Positions 7,831 to 18,426 of a stretch of DNA of 27,922 nt are shown here, piece after piece. The translations under genes and the position numbers were made by a program. A model generated the notes under the pieces. The model saw only the letters and a program-made list of their open reading frames with translations. It searched no databases and had not been told where the DNA came from. The first letter of the stretch is position 1. Every line of letters starts with the position of its first letter. Source of the DNA: Nemertoderma westbladi (taxonomy: Eukaryota; Xenacoelomorpha; Nemertodermatida; Nemertodermatidae); contig JAUCBJ010002065.1 in assembly GCA_032718475.1 (NCBI GenBank), positions 1-27,922 of the forward strand, read 5' to 3'.

Positions 7831-10800
7831 GCACCACATCTACTCCCCAATGGTGACTGCACCACATCTACTCCCCAATGGTGACTGCACCACATCTACT
7901 TCCCAATGGTGGCTGCACCACATCTACCTCCCAATGGTGACTGCACCACATCTACTCCCCAATGGTGACTGCACCACATCTACTCCCCAATGGTGGCTGT
8001 ACCACATCTACTCCACAATGGTGGCTGCACCACATCTACTCCCCAATGGTGACTGCACCACATCTACTCCCCAAGGGTGACTGCACCACATTTACTCCCC
8101 AATGGTGGCTGCACCACATCTACTCCCCAATGGTGACTGCACCACATCTACTCCACTCCCCAATGGTGGCTGCACCACATCTACTCCCCAATGTTGACTG
8201 CACCACATCTACTTCCCAATGGTGACTGCACCACATCTACTCCCCAATGGTGACTGCACCACATCTACTCCCCAATGGTGGCTGCACCACATCTACTCCC
8301 CAATGGTGGCTGCACCACATCTACTCCCCAGATGGTGGCTGCACCACATCTACTCCCCAATGGTGACTGCACCACATCTACTCCCCAATGGTGACTGCAC
8401 CACATCTACTACCCAATGGTGGCTGCACCACATCTACTCCCCAGATGGTGGCTGCACCACATCTACTCCCCAATGGTGGCTGCACCACATCTACTCACCA
8501 ATGGTGGCTGCACCACATCTACTACCCAATGGTGGCTGCACCACATCTACTCCCCAATGGTGACGGCACCACATCTACTCCCCAATGGTGACTGCACCAC
8601 ATCTACTCCCCAATGGTGGCTGCACCACATCTACTCCCCAATAGTGACTGCACCACATCTACTCCCCAGATGGTGGCTGCACCGCATCTACTCCCCAATG
8701 GTGACTGCACCACATCTACTCCCCAATGGTGACTGCACCACATCTACTCCCCAATGGTGACTGCACCACATCTACTCCACAATGGTGGCTGCACCACATC
8801 TACTCCCCAATGGTGACTGCACCACATATACTCCCCAATGGTGGCTGCACCACATCTACTCCCCAATGGTGACTGCACCACATCTACTCCCCAATGGTGA
8901 CTGCACCACATCTACTCCAGTCCCCAATGGTGGCTGCACCACATCTACTCCCCAATGGTGACTGCACCACATCTACTCCCCAAACACCCCAATGGTGACG
9001 GTACCACATCTACTCCCCAATGGTGACTGCACCACATCTACTCTCCAATGGTGACTGCACCACATCTATTCTCCAATGGTGACTGCACCACATCTACTCC
9101 CCAATGGTGAATGCACCACATCTACTCCCCAATGGTGATTGCACCACATCTACTCCCCAATGGTGGCTGCACCACATCTACTCCCCAAATGGTGACTGCA
9201 CCACATCTACTCCCCAAATGGTGACTGCACCACTTCTACTTCACTCCCCAATGGTGGCTGCACCACATCTACTCCCCAATGGTGACTGCACCACATCTAC
9301 TCCCCAATGGTGACTGCACCACATCTACTCCCCAATGGTGGCTGCACCACATCTACTCCCCAATTGGTGACTGCACCACATCTACTCCCCAATGGTGACT
9401 GCACCACATCAACTTCCCAATGGTGACTGCACCACATCTACTCCCCAATGGTGGCTGCACCACATCTACTCCCCAATGGTCACTGCACCACATCTACTCT
9501 CCAATGGTGACTGCACCACATCTACTCTCCAATGGTGACTGCACCACATCTACTCCCCAATGGTGACTGCACCACATCTACTCCCCAATGGTGACTGCAC
9601 CACATCTACTCCCCAATGGTGGCTGCACCACATCTACTCCCCAATGGTGACTGCACCACATCTACTCCCCAATGGTGACTGCACCACATCTACTCCCCAG
9701 TGGTGGCTGCACCACATCTACTCCCCAATGGTGACTGCACCACATCTACTCCCCAATGGTGGCTGCACCACATCTACTCCCCAATGGTGACTGCACCACA
9801 TCTACTCCCCAATGGTGACTGCACCACATCTACTCCCCAATGGTGGCTGCACCACATCTACTCCCCAATGGTGACTGCACCACATCTACTCCCCAATGGT
9901 GACTGCACCACATCTACTCCCAGATGGTGGCTGCACCACATCTACTCCCCAATGGTGACTGCACCACATCTACTCCCCAATGGTGACTGCACCACATCTA
10001 CTCCCCAATGGTGACTGCACCACATCTACTCCCCAGATGGTGGCTGCACCACATCTACTCCCCAATGGTGGCTGCACCACATCTACTCCCCAATGGTGAC
10101 TGCACCACATCTACTCCCCAATGGTGACTGCACCACATCTACTCCCCAGATGGTGGCTGCACCACATCTACTCCCCAATGGTGACTGCACCACATCTACT
10201 CCCCAATGGTGACTGCACCACATCTACTCCCCAATGGTGACTGCACCACATCTACTCCCCAATGGTGACTGCACCACATCTACTCCCCAATGGTGACTGC
10301 ACCACATCTACTCCCCAGATGGTGGCTGCACCACATCTACTCCCCAATGGTGGCTGCACCACATCTACTCCCCAATGGTGACTGCACCACATCTACTCCC
10401 CAATGGTGACTGCACCACATCTACTCCCCAATGGTGACTGCACCACATCTACTCCCCAGATGGTGGCTGCACCACATCTACTCCCCCAATGGTGACTGCA
10501 CCACATCTACTCCCCAATGGTGACTGCACCACATCTACTCCCCAGATGGTGGCTGCACCACATCTACTCCCCAATGGTGACTGCACCACATCTACTCCCC
10601 AATGGTGGCTGCACCACATCTACTCCCCAATGGTGGCTGCACCACATCTACTCCCCAATGGTGACTGCACCACATCTACTCCCCAATGGTGGCTGCACCA
10701 CATCTACTCCCCAATGGTGGCTGCACCACATCTACTCCCCAATGGTGACTGCACCACATCTACTCCCCAATGGTGACTGCACCACATCTACTCCCCAATG

Positions 10801-11703
10801 GTGAGCTGCACCACATCTACTCCCCAGATGGTGGCTGCACCACATCTACTCCCCAATGGTGGCTGCACCACATCTACTCCCCAATGGTGACTGCACCACA
10901 TCTACTCCCCAGATGGTGGCTGCACCACATCTACTCCCCAGATGGTGGCTGCACCACATCTACTCCCCAATGGTGACTGCACCACATCTACTCCCCAATG
11001 GTGACTGCACCACATCTACTCCCCAGATGGTGGCTGCACCACATCTACTCCCCAATGGTGACTGCACCACATCTACTCCCCAATGGTGACTGCACCACAT
11101 CTACTCCCCAATGGTGGCTGCACCACATCTACTCCCCAATGGGGACTGCACCACATCTACTCCCCAATGGTGGCTGCACCACATCTACTCCCCAATGGTG
11201 GCTGCACCACATCTACTCCCCAATGGGGACTGCACCACATCTACTCCCCAATGGTGACTGCACCACATCTACTCCCCAATGGTGGCTGCACCACATCTAC
11301 TCCCCAATGGTGGCTGCACCACATCTACTCCCCAATGGTGACTGCACCACATCTACTCCCCAATGGTGACTGCACCACATCTACTCCCCAATGGTGGCTG
11401 CACCACATCTACTCCCCAATGGTGGCTGCACCACATCTACTCCCCAATGGTGGCTGCACCACATCTACTCCCCAATGGTGGCTGCACCACATCTACTCCC
11501 CAATGGTGGCTGCACCACATCTACTCCCCAATGGTGGCTGCACCACATCTACTCCCCAATGGTGGCTGCCCCACATCTACTCCCCAATGATGGCTGTACC
11601 ACAGCTTCTCCCCAACGGTGGCTGTACCACATCTACTCCCCTAGCCTGGCTGTACCCCATACATTGTCCCCATTCTGATTGCTGTCCCATATCTACTCCC
11701 CAA
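7831..11703 (+). repeat. Large 28-bp minisatellite (~138 copies)
   Basis: The largest array in the window. The unit is CACCACATCTACTCCCCAAT followed by GGTGACTG or GGTGGCTG. The A/G difference alternates irregularly along the array. A second common variant has CCCCAGATGGTGG (one extra base). Rarer variants carry insertions such as ACTCCACTCCCC (8150s, 9240s) or AAACACCCC (8985). Copies decay at the right edge from about 11570. Since 28 is not a multiple of 3, open frames of up to about 208 codons cycle through three peptide phases and are not genes. Confidence 0.97.
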
Positions 11704-11790
11704 CTTTAACTACATCACTGAACTGGAACACACTTCGTCCGCATTGGGTTGGTGCAGGAGTTAGTGCGGTGCCTACACTTGAGACACATG

Positions 11791-11880
11791 TAGCACCACA
11801 CGTGCTCTTAAACTACCTACAGCAAACGCAGCTACTATAATCAACGTTGTATCACGTATAGCACCACACGTGCTCTTAAA
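11791..11880. repeat. Pair of 22-bp direct repeats, each with a CACGTG E-box
   Basis: TAGCACCACACGTGCTCTTA plus AA is found at 11791-11812 and again at 11859-11880, identical over 22 bp with a 68-bp offset. Each copy has CACGTG (11799 and 11867) within imperfect AGCAC/GTGCT arms. CACGTG is the canonical bHLH E-box; use as a regulatory site here is speculative. Confidence 0.7.
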
Positions 11881-12237
11881 ATAGCAATGAGAGACTATAG
11901 CTACTATATAATTAATAGATAAAGTAAACCTGAACACTACACTTCGGGATCCCGTTTCCAAAAGTCAGGATCAGGATCGGCGTGATCCAGATCTTAGGGT
12001 TCGGGATTCCGTTTAATCAGTTTAATCACAATTTGTTTCCAGTAACATCGTAACAAAAAAGCGGCATACCGAAATGGTACGGTACGATAAGATACGTTCA
12101 GCTGTAGTAGACGTCAGCCGTATCTAGACACGCTATCAGTTTACACCCGAACCGTACAACTTTAGTAAGTTTATGTTTAATTATAAAAAATGTACAAAAT
12201 AACATTTCGTCCTGGTACACACTACATACTACTTAGC

Positions 12238-12305
12238 AGGTATAAGAACTTGAATATCCCCCCGCCCCTACACACCACGTAGTAGGTATAAGAACTTGAA
12301 TATCC
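12238..12305. repeat. Pair of exact 22-bp direct repeats
   Basis: AGGTATAAGAACTTGAATAT followed by CC occurs at 12238-12259 and 12284-12305, offset 46 bp. No further copies were seen and no function is evident. Confidence 0.75.
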
Positions 12306-13016
12306 ATCCTTGGCCCCTTCACACGCGTTCAGAAACGTAGTTTTAACTAACAGCTTTCAGTTTCTCATTACCGGTATTTCATTCATTACTTTTTTTGGTC
12401 TGGGGAACCTCTTTCGCCTTTACATCTAACCCCCCCCCACCCCTCCACCCACCCCCCCCCACTTCCTACCAATGGCAGTGTTTAGTGTCATGGGATTCAG
12501 GGGTTACCATGGTTTCTGAACCGTTGTTATGGTTCTAGCACCAAGTTAACTCTTAAGCACCATGATTGCGTGGCAGCCGCCGTTACTTTACGGTGTTACG
12601 AACCTATGTACCTACGTGTTGTTTACCCTCTCATTGAGGTATCAGAATTACCATTGTCTACCATCTACCAGTCCGTCACCAACAGACGATATGTACCAGT
12701 AATAAAGGATGGAAATCTAAAACTTATTTACAGTTTCCCACGTCATCTGTACTGAGCTCTGCCCGAAGCTCTACCGAGAATCGACTTGTTGGAACCATCT
12801 GGAGGGGCCGCACCAGATTGCCCTTGTCTACCCTCTACTTCATGACAGGGCAATTATTATTGCCCCCTGAACAATTGCCCCCGGTCAAGAGCCCCCCCCC
12901 CCCCCCAGACAAGAGCCCCCCGGACAAGAGCCCCCCAGACAAGAGCCCCACTGACAATTGCCCCCAATGACACTTACCCACCAAACAATATATTGCCCCC
13001 AGGGAAAATTACAAAA

Positions 13017-14079
13017 TAAATTAGGTCGCTCGTTCCTAAATTAGGTCGCTCGTTCCTAAATTAGGTCGCTCGTTCCTAAATTAGGTCGCTCGTTCCTAAA
13101 TTATGTCGCTCGTTCCTAAATTAGGTCGGTCGTTCCTAAATTAGGTCGCTCGTTCCTAAATTAGGTCGCTCGTTCCTAAATTAGGTCGCTCGTTCCTAAA
13201 TTAGGTCGCTCGTTCCTAAATTAGGTCGCTCGTTCCTAAATTAGGTCGCTCGTTCCTAAATTATGTCGCTCGTTCCTAAATTATGTCGCTCGTTCCTAAA
13301 TTAGGTCGCTCGTTCCTAAATTAGGTCGCTCGTTCCTAAATTAGGTCGCTCGTTCCTAAATTAGGTCGCTCGTTCCTAAATTATGTCGCTCGTTCCTAAA
13401 TTAGGTCGCTCGTTCATAAATTAGGTCGCTCGTTCCTAAATTAGGTCGCTCGTTCCTAAATTAGGTCGCTCGTTCCTAAATTATGTCGCTCGTTCCTAAA
13501 TTAGGTCGCTCGTTCCTAAATTAGGTCGCTCGTTCCTAAATTAGGTCGCTCGTTCCTAAATTAGGTCGCTCGTTCCTAAATTATGTCGCTCGTTCCTAAA
13601 TTAGGTCGCTCGTTCCTAAATTAGGTCGCTCGTTCCTAAATTAGGTCGCTCGTTCCTAAATTAGGTCGCTCGTTCCTAAATTATGTCGCTCGTTCCTAAA
13701 TTAGGTCGCTCGTTCCTAAATTAGGTCGCTCGTTCCTAAATTAGGTCGCTCGTTCCTAAATTAGGTCGCTCGTTCCTAAATTAGGTCGCTCGTTCCTAAA
13801 TTAGGTCGCTCGTTCCTAAATTATGTCGCTCGTTCCTAAATTATGTCGCTCGTTCCTAAATTAGGTCGCTCGTTCCTAAATTACGTCGCTCGTTCCTAAA
13901 TTATGTCGCTCGTTCCTAAATTAGGTCGCTCGTTCCTAAATTAGGTCGCTCGTTCCTAAATTAGGTCGCTCGTTCCTAAATTAGGTCGCTCGTTCCTAAA
14001 TTAGGTCGCTCGTTCCTAAATTAGGTAGCTCGTTCCTAAATTAGGTCGCTCGTTCCTAAATTAGGTCGCTCGTTCCTAA
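13017..14079 (+). repeat. Highly homogeneous 20-bp minisatellite (53 copies)
   Basis: Fifty-three head-to-tail copies of TTAGGTCGCTCGTTCCTAAA with no length change. Substitution variants are few. TTATGT appears in units starting 13101, 13261, 13281, 13381, 13481, 13581, 13681, 13821, 13841 and 13901. There are single cases of TTACGT, GGTCGGTC, GGTAGC and GTTCATAAA. The 100-bp spacing of four TTATGT units points to a five-unit higher-order repeat. Confidence 0.98.
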
Positions 14080-15261
14080 CTAGTAAGTTAATCAAGTTCC
14101 TAAACTTGTGATATAACATTAAAAACCAATTTAAAATTAAAAATCAAACTTCCAAAAGAACCCAAAAACACCCAAAAGAACCTAAATTTGTTATGAACAT
14201 TAGTAATGACATTCTACTGTAAGTTACTTGCTAAGTCACACAGAAAAACTCAAACACACAGTAGTGGAAGGCTACCAATTACTACTGTACAGTACGTAAT
14301 GAAGGTAGACTATTAAAGTATCAGCTTTACAAACTTACAGCGTTGCATGGTCTCTTCTACGTATATACAGTAGAATTATTACTGTAAAGCCTAGGGGCCG
14401 CGGCTTGTGCGGGCCACCCCACACTGAAAAAACAAAGTACCGTTTTTATATAAAAAAAACGGCGATTCTCGAAAACGAACGCCAATTTTTTTTTCACCAA
14501 ATTGAACGCCGTTTATTTCGACAAATTGCGTTTATTTACCAGAAGAAAAAGTTGCGTTTGTATTTTCAAAAGAAACCGCCGATTTATTGCATACTCGAAA
14601 TATGCGTTTGTTTGCGTTTATTTAAAATGACTGACAGTCTTAATCCTCTCGGGTTAGCCGAGTCCAGTGCTGCTAGAAGGCACACGAACGTGTAACATCT
14701 TTCACAGTAGGTCTACTGGGAACTCCTTATTTTAGCTGTAGTTTAGTCTCCACCGACAATCTTGTCAAATTGTATAAACTACTGTATAACATTCTATGGT
14801 AAACCGGTCGCAAATTGCACAATGGAGTGTCGTTTCAGTCTACCCCATAGGGTTAATGTTAAATGAATATTAAACAATTAGTAAAAATTGTACTGTAAAA
14901 ACTGTGTTCCTAAATTTTGTTTATTGTTTTGGTTAGAAAAGCCTGCCATTATGATCTGCTAACTTTCCTTTAAAAGGTACCTTAAATGGTGAATATCGAA
15001 ATTTAATATTCGCGAAATTAAGTTAATAATATGTTAAAATAGGCTAAAACGACACCAAAATTTGTAATATGCAAACCGGTCTCCCATACCAAAGTTTATT
15101 TGTTACTGAGTATTTAGAAAAACGCTGGTTTTTGACTCGGTGAATATAAGCCACACTTGGAATTGTCCATCAAAAAAAACTAAACCTAAACCTAAACCTT
15201 CTACTAAATCAGTCGCAGTCTCGAGAAATGGTTTGGATATATATTGGTTATATAGTAGACC
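14080..15261. other. AT-rich intronic spacer
   Basis: No exon or RNA gene is supported. At 14450-14625 the sequence repeats short GCGTTT-containing words (GCGTTTATTT, GCGTTTGTATT, GCGTTTGTTTGCGTTTATTT) between A- and T-runs. At 14917-14950 a single inverted copy of the 67-bp satellite core occurs (reverse complement GGCAGGCTTTTCTAACC and CAAAACAATAAAC). A short CCTAAA run lies at 15181-15199. Confidence 0.5.
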
Positions 15262-17457
15262 TGACCTAACCAAAACAATAAACGTTATCTTTAGCAATAC
15301 AGGGAAATGGGCAGGTTACAGAGGCGGGCTTTTCTAACCAAAACAATAAACGTTCTCTTTAGCAATACAGGGAAATGGGCAGGTTACAGATGCGGGCTTT
15401 TCTAACCAAACAATAAACGTTTTCTTTAGCAATATAGGGAAATGGGCAGGTAACAGAGGCGGGCTTTTCCAACGAAAAACAATAAACGTTTTCTTTAGCA
15501 ATACAGGGGAAGGAGAAGGTTACATAGGTGGGCTTTTCTAACCAAAACAATAAACGTATTCTTTAGCAATACAGGGAAATGGGCAGGTTACAGAGGCGGG
15601 CTTTTCTAACCAAAACAATAAACGTTTTCTTTAGCAATACAGGGGAAAGAGCAGGTTACAGAGGCGGGCTTTTCTAACCAAAACAATAAACGTTTTCTTT
15701 AGCAATACAGGGGAAGGGGCAGGTTACAGAGGCGGGCTTTTCTAACCAAAACAATAAACGTTTTCTTCAGCAATACAGGGAAAGGGGCAGGTTACAGAGG
15801 CGGGCTTTTCCAACCAAAACAATAAACGTTTTCTTTAGCAATACAGGGAAAGGGGCAGGTCACCGGCGGGCTTTTCCAACGAAAAACAATAAACGTTTTC
15901 TTTAGCAATACAGGGAAATGGGCGGGCCGGTTACAGAGGCGGGCTTTTCTAACCAAAACAATAAACGTTTTCTTTAGCAATACAGGGGAAGGAGCAGGTT
16001 ACAGAGGCGGGCATTTCTAACCAAAACAATAAACGTTTTCTTTAGCAATACAGGGAAAGGAGCAGGTTACAGAGGCGGGCTTTTCTAACCAAAACAATAA
16101 ACGTTTTCTTTAGCAATACAGGGAAATGGGCGGGTTACAGAGGCGGGCTTTTCTAACCAAACAATAAACGTTTTCTTTAGCAATATAGGGAAATGGGCAG
16201 GTAACAGAGGCGAGCTTTTCCAACGAAAAACAATAAACGTTTTCTTTAGCAATACAGGGGAAGGAGAAGGCTACATAGGCGGGCTTTTCTAACCAAAACA
16301 ATAAACGTATTCTTTAGCAATACAGGGAAATGGGCAGGTTACAGAGGCGGGCTTTTCTAACCAAAACAATAAACGTTTTCTTTAGCAATACAGGGGAAAG
16401 AGCAGGTTACAGAGGCGGGCTTTTCTAACCAAAACAATAAACGTTTTCTTTAGCAATACAGGGGAAGGAGCAGGTTACAGGGGCGGGCTTTTCTAACCAA
16501 AACAATAAACGTTTTCTTTAGCAATACAGGGAAAGGGGCAGGTTACATAGGCGGGCTTTTCCAACCAAAACAATAAACGTTTTCTTTAGAAATACAGGGA
16601 AAGGGGCAGGTCACCGGCGGGCTTTTCCAACGAAAAACAATAAACGTTTTCTTTAGCAATACAGGGAAATGGGCGGGCAGGTTACAGAGACGGGCTTTTC
16701 TAACCAAAACAATAAACGTTTTCTTTAGCAATACAGGGGAAGGAGCAGGTTACAGAGGCGGGCTTTTCTAACCAAAACAATAAACGTTTTCTTTAGCAAT
16801 ACAGGGGAAGGAGCAGGTTACAGAGGCGGGCTTTTCTAACCAAAACAATAAACGTTTTCGTTAGCAATACAGGGAAAGGGGCAGGTTACAGAAGTGGGTT
16901 TTTCTAACCAAAACAATAAACGTTTTCTTTAGCAATACATGGAAAGGAGCATGTTACAGATGCGGGCTTTTCTAACCAAAACAATAAACGCTTTCTTTAG
17001 CAATACATGGAAAGGAGCAGGTTACAGAGGCGGGCTTTTCTAACCAAAACAATTAACGTTTTCTTTAGCAATACAGGGAAAGGGGCAGGTTACAGAGGTG
17101 GGCTTTTCTAACCAAAACAATAAACGTTTTCTTTAGTAGCAATACATGGAAAGGAGCAGGTTACAGAGACGGGCTTTTCTAACCAAAACAATTAACGTTT
17201 TCTTTAGCAATGTAGGGAAAGGGGCAGGTTACAGAGGTGGGCTTTTCTAACCAAAACAATAAATGTTTTCTTTAGCAATACAGGGAAAGCAGCAGGTTAC
17301 AGAGGCGGGATTTTCTAACCAAAACAATAAACGTTTCCTTTAGCAATACAGGGAAAGGAGCAGGTTACAGAGGCGGGCTTTTCTAACCAAAACAATAAAC
17401 TATTCCGATAAGAATGCAGGTAAAGGAGCACGTATCATAGGCGAGTTTTTCTAACTC
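15262..17457 (+). repeat. ~67-bp satellite (~32 copies)
   Basis: Each unit reads TTTTCTTTAGCAATACAGGG, then AAAGGGGCAGGTTACAG, then AGGCGGGCTTTTCTAACC and AAAACAATAAACG. Small indels are common. Two long blocks are nearly the same when shifted by 751 bp (15359-15550 with 16110-16301, and 15792-15980 with 16543-16731), which marks a higher-order duplication of about eleven units. Related single copies occur elsewhere in both orientations. Minus-strand open frames of about 62 codons are by-products. Confidence 0.95.
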
Positions 17458-18047
17458 TTATTACCAATTGAGAGAAAAGACCACTTTACAGAGTAGGTTA
17501 ATTAAAATAGACTATACAGTACTAAAATTCCGAAATAATTAGTAAATTAATTTTTTAGTAAATATACTGTAAATAATAGTGATAGTAAATTTCACAGTAT
17601 CAGTTAGGTCTATACTTATTGCAGTTCCAGTTCCGCATTATTATTCTTTCTAGGGTTTAGGCATCACCTTTACACCACTCTTTCCTTATACTGATACTGG
17701 TAGAGGCCTGCTGATGGCATAAGAGAACAACAGCAGTAGTACCGGAGAACTTAAATCGGTATAATAAAACTGAAAAAAACGGACCAAAAGTAAAGATAGT
17801 AAAGTAAATAAGAATTTAAAGTATAGAAGTGGTGCTTAAGGTAAATATTATAATTTGTGTTCCAGAGAACTAGTCGCTGAAAACATTCAATGGATTACAA
17901 GGTTTAAAAATATATTCTGTAAATACCAAATCGGGGGCTATTGTACGTGGGGCAATTATTATCCTTGTTCCCCTCTACTTGTAGTTAATTACCCTTGTCT
18001 ACCCCCGATTAGAATATCACTTATAGAAGATAATAATATATTATCAG
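17458..18047. other. 3' part of the long intron, no exon supported
   Basis: AT-rich intron sequence. A candidate micro-exon after GTGTTCCAG (17866-17901) was rejected because its phase gives a stop. A patch at 17930-18010 (GGGGCAATTATTAT, CCCTTGTCTACCC) resembles the patch at 12815-12870 and may be another dispersed fragment. Confidence 0.5.
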
Positions 18048-18392
18048 ATTCCAGTGACCATTGCAACGTCAACTGCGGTTCGACCCACATCAACTACTCC
18101 AAAGTTAACGAAAGCTGAGAGAGAAATTAAAAGAATCAAAAGGCTGCAGCAAATCGAAGAGCACAAGAATAAAGTGGAGCAGGCCAAGCATAAGCGAGAG
18201 GAAGAGAAAAGATTGAGAGAAGAAGAAAAATTATTGAAAGAGGAGGCGAGAAAAGCGAAGGAGGAAGAACGGAGATTGGAGAAGGAGAGGCGTATTGCTG
18301 AGAAAGAGTTGGAGAGAATCCAGAAAGAAGAAGCTAAAGAGAGGGCGAAGAAAGAGTTAGAAGAGAAGAAAGAAAATGAGAGAGTTAGAAAG
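18048..18392 (+). CDS. CHAF1A: CHAF1A homologue, KER-domain exon
   Basis: The acceptor is ATATTATCAG and the donor AGAAAG|GTAAGG, phase 0 at both ends (115 codons). A short Ser/Thr/Pro-rich lead (IPVTIATSTAVRPTSTTPKL) is followed by about 90 residues of dense Lys, Glu and Arg, including KREEEKRLREEEKLLKEEAR and RIAEKELERIQKEEAKERAK. This is the KER region of CAF-1 p150, a long charged helix that contacts DNA in the characterised proteins. A frame starting at GTG 18054 is open, but the acceptor at 18047 gives the natural phase continuation from the exon ending at 6790. The phase match supports direct joining of the two exons across the 11.3-kb intron. Confidence 0.9.
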
Positions 18393-18426
18393 GTAAGGAA
18401 ATGGTTGGTAACGTTATGGGAGTGTT

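Larger units (their letters stand above)
11704..13016. other. Intronic spacer with short direct repeats and C-rich patches
   Basis: No exon is supported. The segment holds two exact 22-bp direct repeats (entries at 11791 and 12238), a C-rich stretch at 12431-12462, and a patch at 12840-13005 with repeated GACAAGAGCCCCC and ACAATTGCCCCC words. A short hairpin, GGGCAAT-TATT-ATTGCCC, occurs at 12848-12865. The open frames around 12560-12755 carry no recognisable motif. Confidence 0.5.

Noticed and set aside
7850-11709. Many + strand frames of 67-208 codons with MVTAPHLLPNGDCTTSTPQW-like repeats
   Set aside because: The 28-bp unit cycles through all three frames. Every unit contains ATGGTG, so starts are trivial, and stops appear at random.
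7035-14079. CRISPR-like arrays
   Set aside because: Repeats are directly contiguous with no unique spacers, and the context is an animal intron.
14405-14695. Open frame of 96 codons with Lys/Phe-rich text
   Set aside because: Composed of A- and T-runs and short GCGTTT words. No ATG-context, splice or domain support.
15181-15199. Telomere-like (CCTAAA)n stretch
   Set aside because: Only about three copies; too short to call an interstitial telomere tract.
17866-17901. Micro-exon after GTGTTCCAG with donor-like ACAAG|GTTTAA
   Set aside because: Flanking exons require phase 0, and in that phase the 36-bp segment contains TGA.
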